Below are positions 1 through 5,286 of a stretch of 5,910 bases of DNA, one piece after another. The translations under genes were made by a program, and so were the position numbers. The notes beneath the pieces are model-generated. The model was not told the origin of the DNA. It made no database searches and saw only the letters and a program-made list of their open reading frames with translations. The DNA comes from Burkholderiales bacterium (GTDB lineage Bacteria; Pseudomonadota; Gammaproteobacteria; Burkholderiales; Burkholderiaceae_B). Location of the stretch: contig SXZD01000119.1 in assembly GCA_005788065.1 (NCBI GenBank), forward strand, positions 1 through 5,910. The letters run 5' to 3'. Each line of letters opens with the position of its first letter. The first letter of the stretch is position 1.

Positions 1-1020
1 GGCGCCTTCAATCAGCGTTCGTTTAACCCCGGCGACCGAATTGCGGATGGAGACCGACTGGTCGCGCACTAGTTGCAGCGTCACATCGGGTGGCATTTCG
101 GTCTGCAGGGTTTTGACAAGCGCGCGCACGCGGTCCACCACTTCGATGGTGTTGGCACTCTGGCTTTTCACGATGTCCAGCGACAGGGCAGGGACGCCGT
201 CCACCAAGGCGAGGCTCTCCCTTTCCTGTTCGCCATCGGTGACGGTGGCCACCTGATGCAGGTAAACGGGCTGACCGCCACGCCGGGCAACGACCACTTT
301 TTCAAAGTCGGAGACGCCCTGCAGGCGGGCCCGCAACTGCACCATCTGTTCGGTGCTGCTGGCACGCAGCGACCCGCTGGGCAGTTCCTGGTTTTCGGTG
401 CGCAGGGCGGAGATGACCTGATCCACTCCCAGTCCGTTGGCTTCCAGTTCGGTGGGCTTCAACTGCACCTGCATTTCGCGCCTGATGCCTCCCACCACGG
501 TGGCGCTACCCACGCCCGGCAGGTTTTCCAGCCGCTTCTTGATGAGCTGATTGGCCAGGGCGGTGATCTCCTTCATGGGGCGCTGGCTTTGCACCACGAT
601 GCTGATGATGGGGAAATCGTCCGGGTTGAAGCGCGAAATGCGCGGTTCCTTGACTTCCTTGCGAAGCAGGGGGCGCACCAGCGCCAGCTTTTCGCGTACG
701 TCCTGCGCAGCCTGCACCGGGTCTATGGTCAGATCGAACTCGGCAATGATGATGGCATTGCCTTCATAGGAGCGGGAGCTGAGGTTTTTGAGACCTGCGA
801 TGGTGTTGACTGCCTCCTCGAGTGGCCGGCTGACGTCGCTTTCGACAACCTCGGGCGCTGCGCCCGGGTATTCGACTGCCACCAGCACCACCGGGAAGCT
901 GACGTCCGGAAACTGCTCAACTTTCAGGTTGTTGAGCGAAAAAAGCCCTAACACCAGAAAAGCCGCCATCATCATGGTGGCAAAAACCGGGTTTTGGATG
1001 GATATGCGTGTGAACCACAT
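1..1020 (-). CDS. RND efflux pump, inner-membrane permease subunit (HAE1/AcrB type), N-terminal 340 residues, partial at left edge
   Basis: This is the start of a proton-driven tripartite efflux pump permease, which takes hydrophobic or amphiphilic compounds from the inner membrane and periplasm and passes them to an outer-membrane channel. The reading frame is open from the ATG at 1020 to the window edge. A full family member has about 1,020-1,060 residues, so roughly a third is present. Seen: the N-terminus MWFTRISIQNPVFATMMMAA, with the first membrane helix at about residues 11-30. The family motif VEQFPDVSFP follows at 34-43, then YPGAAPEVVE at 51-60 and the PLEEAVNTIAG segment at 66-76. 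After these comes the porter domain (PN1/PN2), including LENLPGVGSATVVGG at 164-178. The proton-relay aspartates of TM4 lie beyond the window. The start follows the adaptor stop codon by 1 bp and has no strong Shine-Dalgarno, which suggests translational coupling. Substrate cannot be inferred. Confidence 0.95.
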   Translation of the reverse strand, partial: MWFTRISIQNPVFATMMMAAFLVLGLFSLNNLKVEQFPDVSFPVVLVAVEYPGAAPEVVESDVSRPLEEAVNTIAGLKNLSSRSYEGNAIIIAEFDLTIDPVQAAQDVREKLALVRPLLRKEVKEPRISRFNPDDFPIISIVVQSQRPMKEITALANQLIKKRLENLPGVGSATVVGGIRREMQVQLKPTELEANGLGVDQVISALRTENQELPSGSLRASSTEQMVQLRARLQGVSDFEKVVVARRGGQPVYLHQVATVTDGEQERESLALVDGVPALSLDIVKSQSANTIEVVDRVRALVKTLQTEMPPDVTLQLVRDQSVSIRNSVAGVKRTLIEGA

Positions 1021-1021
1021 A

Positions 1022-2218
1022 TCAGCGGGCTTCAGCCACTTTGACGGCCGCACCGTCGCGCAGTGTGCCCAGGTTCAGGCCCACGATGCGGTCACCTGCG
1101 TCCAGTCCCGAAACAATCTCGATCCATGTTTCTCCACGGGTGCCGGCCTGGCCTGTGCTGCCGGTCTTTACTGCGACGGTCTGCAGACGCTGGTCGGCCG
1201 TGATGCGATAGACCACCTGTCGGCCTGCCTGGTCGCGAATGGCCGTTTGCGGTACGGCCAGCACTTTGTCGCCGGCACCGGTATTGATCCGCCCTTTGCC
1301 ATATAGCCCCGGGCGAAGCTGACCGGCGCTGCCGTCAATGGCCACAAAAACGGGCACTGACCGGGAGCCTCCCAAGGCTGCGGGTGAGATGCGACTGACT
1401 CGTCCGCTGCGGGGTGTGTCCACGCCTTCAATGCTGACCGAGGCTGCCTGACCCGCCCGTACGCGCGCGATGTCCGCTACCGGCAGGGCGGCCTGCACTT
1501 CCAGGCTGCCGGGGTCAACCACGCTCAGGATGCGGGCGTCCAACGCCAGCCGTTCGCCGGGCTGCGCCAGACGCTCGGCCACCTGTCCCGACAGGGGGGC
1601 CAGCACGCGGGTGTCTCCCAACTGCTTGTCGGCGACCTGCAACTGGGCCGCTGCTGCGTCGCGCTGGGCGCGTGCGACATCCACATTGGAGGTGGCCGTA
1701 TCCACTACGGCTTGGGACACGAACCCTTTGGCGAACAGATCCTTGTTGTTGTTCAGGGTTTTGGTTGCCGCATCCAGTTGGGCCTGCGCGCTGGCCAGCA
1801 AGGCCTGACGCTCTTTCTGTCGGGCGATCGCCTCGGTCGGGTCGATGCGGCCGACTACCTGGCCCGCCTTCACGTTGTCGCCCTCCCGGACGGACAGTTC
1901 CACCAGTTCACCGGCAGCCCGGGCGCGAACCACTGCCTGCATCACCGCCACCAGCGGGCCGGAAAAGTCCACTCCCCGACCCAATGCGACAGCTTCTACC
2001 GTGACGAGATCGCCCGGCAAAAACTCGACGACCGCTGCCGCGGCAGTGGCGGCAGACGGCGCAGCGGGGGCAGCAATGGCGGCACCTGCAACACCGGTCG
2101 GGCTGCCAGCGGAGGATACCGGTTTGCGCAGGAACAGGACGCTAGATATCAGCAGCACCGCCGCGGCCGCCAAGGCCAGCAGCCAGCGCCGGCGATTGGC
2201 GAAGGATGGATTTGTCAT
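1022..2218 (-). CDS. RND efflux periplasmic adaptor (membrane fusion protein, HlyD/AcrA type)
   Basis: This 398-residue adaptor should bridge the RND permease encoded just downstream and an outer-membrane channel. Seen in order: a basic N-terminus followed by one hydrophobic segment at residues 12-30; an Ala/Pro-rich linker at 36-63; and the first lipoyl half at about 93-128 (AAGELVELSVREGDNVKAGQ, then VVGRIDP). Next come an Ala/Gln-rich alpha-hairpin at about 129-203 and the second lipoyl half beginning LAPLSGQVAERLAQPGERL at 206-224. A beta-barrel domain spans about 238-310 and a membrane-proximal domain runs to the C-terminus. I see no cysteine, so it is probably held by the N-terminal helix rather than by a lipid. 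The ATG at 2218 is chosen because later starts would remove the anchor. It lies inside the end of the repressor gene (77-bp overlap), with only a weak GGA about 8 bp upstream. The stop is 1 bp before the pump start. Confidence 0.95.
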   Translation of the reverse strand: MTNPSFANRRRWLLALAAAAVLLISSVLFLRKPVSSAGSPTGVAGAAIAAPAAPSAATAAAAVVEFLPGDLVTVEAVALGRGVDFSGPLVAVMQAVVRARAAGELVELSVREGDNVKAGQVVGRIDPTEAIARQKERQALLASAQAQLDAATKTLNNNKDLFAKGFVSQAVVDTATSNVDVARAQRDAAAAQLQVADKQLGDTRVLAPLSGQVAERLAQPGERLALDARILSVVDPGSLEVQAALPVADIARVRAGQAASVSIEGVDTPRSGRVSRISPAALGGSRSVPVFVAIDGSAGQLRPGLYGKGRINTGAGDKVLAVPQTAIRDQAGRQVVYRITADQRLQTVAVKTGSTGQAGTRGETWIEIVSGLDAGDRIVGLNLGTLRDGAAVKVAEAR

Positions 2219-2849
2219 TCAGCAGTCCGAACAGGCACATCTGGATATGGGCATCAATGTAACGAAGCGGCTCGATACGATCGTCGATGCAGCGATCCAG
2301 CGAGTTGACATAGCATGACAGCATGACCAGAGGCGCATGTAGCACCAACGCGGTGTATTCGGCATCCATGGGTGAGAATTCGCCCCGTGCCACACCTTTT
2401 TCCAGCAGGCTGACAATGTGGGCGCGCCATGGCTTGATGATGCTGTCGTTGTAGAAACGGGTGAGGTCGGGGAAATTGCAGGCCTCGGTGATGATGAGCT
2501 TGGGGATGCCGCCCAAGGGCGTGCTGCCAACGTTTTTCCACCACTGATGGAAGTCCTTGCGAAGCAGTTCTGCAATGCTGCCGGTGTGTTCCTGCTCGCG
2601 CTGCCGCAGGGCGTTGATCAGCGGCAGGAAGGTTTCATTGACCACTGCCTTGAACAGTTCTTCCTTGTTCTGGTAGTACAGATACAGGGTGCCTTTGCTG
2701 ACCCCGGCCCGGGCTGCCACTTCTTCCAGTTTGGTGGTGGCAAACCCCTTTTCCGTGAACACGGACACGGCTGCGCACAGCAGCTCGGCGGGCCGGGCGG
2801 TCTTGCGCCGGTTCCACCGTTTTTTGGTTGTGTCGAGCAGGTTGAGCAT
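2142..2849 (-). CDS. TetR/AcrR-family transcriptional repressor, probable local regulator of the efflux operon
   Basis: This 235-residue one-component regulator should bind an operator as a dimer and release it when a ligand binds the C-terminal domain. Seen: a basic N-terminal tail (TTKKRWNRRKTARP) and the TetR HTH domain at about residues 20-66. The core is EKGFATTKLEEVAARAGVSK with GTLYLYYQNKEELFKAVV after it, and recognition-helix residues are near 50-60. The ligand domain contains LIITEACNFPDLTRFYNDSI at about 118-137, a signature shared with AcrR/AefR-like regulators. The gene is first in the operon and points the same way as the pump genes, so it probably controls its own transcript. 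The last 25 residues (from N211) are Ala/Gly-rich and encoded entirely within the overlap with the adaptor gene. They look like a late extension rather than part of the fold. The Shine-Dalgarno upstream of the ATG is weak. Efflux control is inferred from context. Confidence 0.93.
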   Translation of the reverse strand: MLNLLDTTKKRWNRRKTARPAELLCAAVSVFTEKGFATTKLEEVAARAGVSKGTLYLYYQNKEELFKAVVNETFLPLINALRQREQEHTGSIAELLRKDFHQWWKNVGSTPLGGIPKLIITEACNFPDLTRFYNDSIIKPWRAHIVSLLEKGVARGEFSPMDAEYTALVLHAPLVMLSCYVNSLDRCIDDRIEPLRYIDAHIQMCLFGLLNDKSILRQSPALAAGLGGRGGAADI

Positions 2850-2875
2850 GTTCGGGCATCGTTGGCAGGTGAGCC

Positions 2876-2904
2876 ACTATAGAAAAACGGCGGGGGCAGG
2901 TCAA
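2876..2904 (-). promoter_or_regulatory. Predicted sigma70-type promoter of the tetR-adaptor-RND operon
   Basis: On the minus strand the -35 box TTGACC (2904-2899) and the -10 box TATAGT (2881-2876) are separated by exactly 17 bp. Each box matches the sigma70 consensus at 5 of 6 positions. Transcription would start near 2869, leaving a leader of about 20 nt before the repressor ATG. It is the best-scoring promoter-like signal I found in the window. Its -35 box directly touches that of the predicted ilvE promoter, so the two polymerases could not occupy the region freely at the same time. Confidence 0.65.
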
Positions 2905-2933
2905 TTCAGTGAAGACGGCAAACATTGTAGAAT
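2905..2933 (+). promoter_or_regulatory. Predicted sigma70-type promoter of ilvE (weak -35, good -10)
   Basis: On the plus strand a -10 box TAGAAT (2928-2933, 5 of 6 consensus) lies 17 bp after a poor -35 box TTCAGT (2905-2910, 3 of 6). Transcription would begin near 2940 and give a leader of about 27 nt before the ilvE ATG at 2967. The weak -35 suggests a modest or activator-assisted promoter. No leader peptide rich in Leu/Ile/Val codons and no attenuator is visible, unlike enterobacterial ilv operons. Confidence 0.5.
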
Positions 2934-2938
2934 GCCGT
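2915..2938. promoter_or_regulatory. Candidate operator: inverted repeat ACGGCA-N12-TGCCGT across the ilvE -10 region
   Basis: Two perfect 6-bp arms, ACGGCA (2915-2920) and TGCCGT (2933-2938), are separated by 12 bp. The 24-bp span is in the size range of operators bound by TetR-family dimers. It covers the -10 box of the predicted ilvE promoter and lies about 11 bp upstream of the -35 box of the efflux promoter. A second small palindrome, TTCAGTGAA (2905-2913), sits at the junction of the two -35 boxes. Either could be the repressor site. Short arms like these can occur by chance, so this is a candidate only. Confidence 0.25.
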
Positions 2939-2954
2939 TTTGCATGATTTTTTC

Positions 2955-2958
2955 GAGG
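2955..2958 (+). promoter_or_regulatory. Ribosome binding site deciding the ilvE start
   Basis: GAGG lies 8 bp before the ATG at 2967 but 14 bp before the alternative in-frame ATG at 2973. It therefore favours 2967. A TTG at 2940 would also be in frame but has no Shine-Dalgarno and coincides with the predicted transcription start. Confidence 0.7.
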
Positions 2959-2966
2959 TTTTCCCT

Positions 2967-3887
2967 ATGTCCATGGCCGAACGCGACGGCGTGATCTGGT
3001 ATGACGGCAAACTGGTGCCCTGGCGCGAGGCCAACACCCACGTCCTCACCCATTCCCTGCATTATGGTTTGTCGGTATTTGAGGGCGAACGCGCCTACAA
3101 AACCGACAAGGGTCCGGCCATTTTCCGCCACCGTGAGCACGTTGACCGCCTGTTCAACTCCGGTCACATCTACATGATGAAGATTCCTTACTCCAAGGAA
3201 CAGATCATGCAGGCCACCCGTGATGTCATCAAGGCCAACAACCTTGACTCCTGCTATATCCGTCCCATCGCTTTCTATGGCTCCGAGAAAATGGGTGTGT
3301 CTCCCCGTGGCGCCGCAGTGCATGTGGCCATCGCCGCATGGCCATGGGGCGCCTATCTGGGCGAAGAGGGTATGGAGAAGGGCATCCGCGTCAAGACATC
3401 TTCGTTTGCACGTCACCACATCAATGTGACCATGGCACGCGCCAAGTTTGCCGCCACCTATGCCAACTCCATCCTGGCCAACCTGGAAGCAACCACCGAT
3501 GGCTACGATGAGGCCCTGTTGCTGGATGTGGACGGTTTTGTGGCGGAGGGTGCCGGCGAAAACGTGTTTGTCATCAAGGACGGCGTCATTTATGAGCCTG
3601 AGTTGACCTCCGCACTGATGGGCATCACCCGTTCGACCATCATCTCGCTGGCCAAAGACATGGGTGTGGAAGTGCGTTCCCGCCGTCTTACCCGTGACGA
3701 CCTGTACATCGCCGACGAGTGTTTCTTCACTGGCACTGCGGCAGAGGTGACACCGGTTCGCGAACTGGACAACCGCACCATCGGTGAAGGTCGCCGCGGT
3801 CCCGTGACAACCGAACTGCAGAAGCGGTATTTTGACGTGGTGTACGGACGCAACCCGAAGTACGAAGCCTGGCTTGACCGGGTTTGA
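2967..3887 (+). CDS. ilvE: Branched-chain-amino-acid aminotransferase (class IV PLP enzyme)
   Basis: This enzyme catalyses the reversible, PLP-dependent transamination between 2-oxoglutarate/glutamate and the keto acids of leucine, isoleucine and valine. It is the last step of their synthesis and takes place in the cytosol. The product has 306 residues (E. coli IlvE has 309). Seen: LHYGLSVFEGERAYK at 31-45, the segment FRHREHVDRL at 53-62, and CYIRPIAF at 96-103. AAWPWGAYLG is at 123-132. The predicted Schiff-base lysine is K160 in ARAKFAATYANS, aligning with E. coli K159. AEGAGENVF at 193-201 and FFTGTAAEVTPVR at 253-265 are PLP- and substrate-site segments of the family. Residues just after the lysine (FAATY) differ from E. 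coli (AGGNY). The gene has its own predicted promoter and a GAGG ribosome site. A 10-bp tandem repeat runs across its stop codon. Confidence 0.97.
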   Translation: MSMAERDGVIWYDGKLVPWREANTHVLTHSLHYGLSVFEGERAYKTDKGPAIFRHREHVDRLFNSGHIYMMKIPYSKEQIMQATRDVIKANNLDSCYIRPIAFYGSEKMGVSPRGAAVHVAIAAWPWGAYLGEEGMEKGIRVKTSSFARHHINVTMARAKFAATYANSILANLEATTDGYDEALLLDVDGFVAEGAGENVFVIKDGVIYEPELTSALMGITRSTIISLAKDMGVEVRSRRLTRDDLYIADECFFTGTAAEVTPVRELDNRTIGEGRRGPVTTELQKRYFDVVYGRNPKYEAWLDRV

Positions 3888-3920
3888 GCGTGCTTGATTG
3901 TGTTTGAGCGGGGTTGACAG
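3871..3920 (+). repeat. Degenerate 10-bp tandem repeat, five units, spanning the ilvE stop codon
   Basis: Five consecutive decamers read ggcTTGAccg, ggtTTGAgcg, tgcTTGAttg, tgtTTGAgcg and gggTTGAcag. TTGA is in the same register in all five, and positions 2 and 10 are G in all five. Units 2 and 4 differ at a single base, and position 3 alternates c/t through the first four units, which hints at a 20-bp higher-order unit. The flanking decamers do not continue the pattern. The first 17 bp encode the end of IlvE and include its TGA. The period is about one helical turn. The role is unknown. Confidence 0.75.
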
Positions 3921-3952
3921 GGTGAGGTCCGGTTTTTCCGGGCCCGCCACCC
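3920..3952 (+). terminator. Strong GC-rich hairpin after ilvE, possible non-canonical terminator or 3'-end stabiliser
   Basis: GGTCCGG (3926-3932) pairs with CCGGGCC (3938-3944) around a TTTTT loop, with one G-T pair. The outer arms GGGTG (3920-3924) and CACCC (3948-3952) extend the stem beyond a small asymmetric internal loop (A opposite CGC). Twelve pairs in total make it very stable. No T-run follows on the plus strand, so it is not a classical intrinsic terminator. It could partly terminate, protect the 3' end of the ilvE message, or separate ilvE expression from the downstream genes. The hairpin is seen directly; the role is inferred. Confidence 0.4.
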
Positions 3953-3973
3953 CGATGAACAACAAAGCAGAAC

Positions 3974-3979
3974 AAAGGA
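3974..3979 (+). promoter_or_regulatory. Strong ribosome binding site of the zinc-finger gene
   Basis: AAAGGA ends 6 bp before the ATG at 3986 and is the best Shine-Dalgarno match in the window. It fixes this start and supports the small ORF being a real gene. Confidence 0.75.
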
Positions 3980-3985
3980 CGACAC

Positions 3986-4189
3986 ATGACACAGAAAACC
4001 GAACAGGCCAGCGCCGTGGTCGAACTTGACGGGCACGATCTGCCCGCCTTCTGTCCCAACCCCGCCATGCCGCAGTGGTCCGGGCACCCCAAAGTGTTTC
4101 TGGATGTCACCAAAACCGGCACGGCTACCTGCCCGTATTGCGGCACGGTATATCGTTTGAAGCCCGGTGCTGTTGTCCATCACCATTGA
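3986..4189 (+). CDS. Small CHCC-type zinc-finger protein (zf-CHCC family, related to complex I subunit NDUFS6)
   Basis: This 67-residue cytosolic protein has four predicted zinc ligands: C23 (in AFCPNP), H34 (in SGHPKVFLD), C49 and C52 (in TCPYCGTVY). This order and spacing match the zf-CHCC family found in alpha- and betaproteobacteria and in the mitochondrial complex I subunit NDUFS6. The bacterial protein's function is not firmly known, so a role in complex I assembly here would be inference from the mitochondrial relative. It ends with GAVVHHH; the three terminal histidines are native sequence and might add a metal site. A strong Shine-Dalgarno precedes it. It follows ilvE by 98 bp and ends 9 bp before waaF, with which it is probably co-transcribed. 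The ilvE - zf - waaF order is one I associate with Burkholderiales. Confidence 0.9.
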   Translation: MTQKTEQASAVVELDGHDLPAFCPNPAMPQWSGHPKVFLDVTKTGTATCPYCGTVYRLKPGAVVHHH

Positions 4190-4198
4190 TCCGAACGC

Positions 4199-5284
4199 AT
4201 GAACGTGGACTCCGAGGCCTACCGCCTGTCGCGGGGCGAGCGCATTCTGGTGGTGGCACCCCACTGGGTGGGTGACGCCGTCATGAGTCTCGGGTTGCTG
4301 CAGGCACTCAAAGCGCAGGAAAGCGGCCGCGACACTCCCCACATTTCGGTGCTGGCCAGCAATGGCACGGCAGCGGTTTACCGCGCAAGCCCGGTGGTAT
4401 CCGAGGTCATCACCGCCCCCTTTGCACATGGCGGCCTGCAGTGGAGCCTGCGACGCCAGTTGTCCATGCAACTGCGCGAACGCCAGTATCCGTTTTCCAC
4501 AGCTTATATACTGCCCAATTCTTTCAAGACAGCGCTGGTGCCCTGGTGGGCGCGCATTCCGCGTCGCATCGGCTACAGCGCGGAGGGTCGCGGCCTGATG
4601 CTCACCCACGGTCTGCCCAAGCCATCCAAAGCCAACAAGCCCGCCATGCTGGACTGGTATGGCGCGCTCGGTGGCGTGGCCACCGGGCAAGTGCCCATGC
4701 CTGTGCTCAAGCCGGCGGCGGATCTGCCCGCCGTGCTCACCCGCACCGGCGCCAGATCGCAGGCATTTCTGGCGGTAGCCCCCGGTGCGGAATATGGCCC
4801 GGCCAAGCGCTGGCCGCAGACGCATTTCGCCAACGTTATCGGCCACTATCTGCGGCAGGACGAGGAGCGTTTTGCGTTCCTGCTCGGTGGTCCCAAGGAC
4901 ATTGAGGTGTGCGACGGCATCATCGCCGCCTGTGAAGCAGGCGTGCGCAACCGCGTGGTGACGCTGGCCGGCAAAACCTCGCTGGATGAGGCCATCGCCG
5001 TTATCGGTGCTGCGCAGGCCATGCTCAGCAACGACTCGGGTCTCATGCATGTGGCCGCAGCGCTGGGCATCCCCCAGCAGGCTGTTTTCGGGTCCAGCGA
5101 CCCGCGTCATACTCCCCCCCTGTCTGACCGCGCCACCATTCATTGGTTGCAGTTGCCCTGCAGTCCCTGCTTTGAGCGGGAATGTCCGCTGGGCCACACA
5201 GATTGCCTGAACAAATTGTCGGCCGACAGTGTTTCAGCCGCGCTTGCGCGCCAATTGCAGGCTGCTGATGCAGCCGGAGCCTGA
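4199..5284 (+). CDS. waaF: Lipopolysaccharide heptosyltransferase II (ADP-heptose:LPS heptosyltransferase, GT9)
   Basis: This enzyme adds the second L-glycero-D-manno-heptose of the LPS inner core, from ADP-heptose, on the cytoplasmic face of the inner membrane. The product has 361 residues (E. coli WaaF has 348). Seen: ILVVAPHWVGDAVMSLGLLQ at 16-35, with D26 matching the family's conserved aspartate of the WVGD motif. LPNSFKTALVPWWARIPRRI at 105-124 is a GT9 signature, and APGAEYGPAKRWP at 194-206 is characteristic of WaaF. The ADP-heptose loop SNDSGLMHVAAALG lies at 277-290. A cysteine-rich end, CSPCFERECPLGHTDCL at 321-337, is also typical. The ATG at 4199 lacks a good Shine-Dalgarno and gives about 14 residues before the usual family start, so translation may rely on coupling to the zinc-finger gene. 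A C7 run lies at 5114-5120 in the conserved TPPLSD segment. Confidence 0.96.
   Translation: MNVDSEAYRLSRGERILVVAPHWVGDAVMSLGLLQALKAQESGRDTPHISVLASNGTAAVYRASPVVSEVITAPFAHGGLQWSLRRQLSMQLRERQYPFSTAYILPNSFKTALVPWWARIPRRIGYSAEGRGLMLTHGLPKPSKANKPAMLDWYGALGGVATGQVPMPVLKPAADLPAVLTRTGARSQAFLAVAPGAEYGPAKRWPQTHFANVIGHYLRQDEERFAFLLGGPKDIEVCDGIIAACEAGVRNRVVTLAGKTSLDEAIAVIGAAQAMLSNDSGLMHVAAALGIPQQAVFGSSDPRHTPPLSDRATIHWLQLPCSPCFERECPLGHTDCLNKLSADSVSAALARQLQAADAAGA
5276..5279 (+). promoter_or_regulatory. Ribosome binding site of purU inside the end of waaF
   Basis: GGAG, within the last waaF codons, lies 7 bp before the ATG at 5287. It supports this start and tight translational linkage of waaF and purU. 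Confidence 0.65.
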
Positions 5285-5286
5285 CC

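Noticed and set aside
73..951. A 292-codon open frame on the plus strand opposite the RND pump gene
   Set aside because: The minus strand here encodes an unmistakable RND N-terminus; the plus-strand translation is His/Gln/Gly-rich shadow sequence without motifs.
2940..2966. An upstream TTG start for IlvE adding nine residues
   Set aside because: It has no Shine-Dalgarno and coincides with the predicted transcription start; the GAGG at 2955-2958 is correctly spaced for the ATG at 2967, and the resulting length fits the family.
3914..3942. A perfect -35 box TTGACA (3914-3919) as a promoter for the zinc-finger operon
   Set aside because: At spacings of 16-18 bp the downstream hexamers are GC-rich hairpin sequence with no resemblance to a -10 box; the match is better explained as the fifth unit of the TTGA repeat.
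2901..3992. A 363-codon open frame on the minus strand opposite ilvE
   Set aside because: It is almost entirely antisense to ilvE, crosses the TTGA array and the promoter region, and shows no recognisable domain; it is a shadow of ilvE codon use.
4176..4189. The three C-terminal histidines of the zinc-finger protein as a cloning tag
   Set aside because: Only three residues, continuous with native chromosomal sequence and followed by waaF; no vector sequence is present.
3590..5197. A 535-codon open frame on the minus strand opposite ilvE, the zinc-finger gene and waaF
   Set aside because: It lies antisense to three well-recognised genes, has a low-complexity His/Gly/Arg-rich composition with no family motif, and is explained by codon bias in GC-rich genes suppressing stops in the opposite frame.
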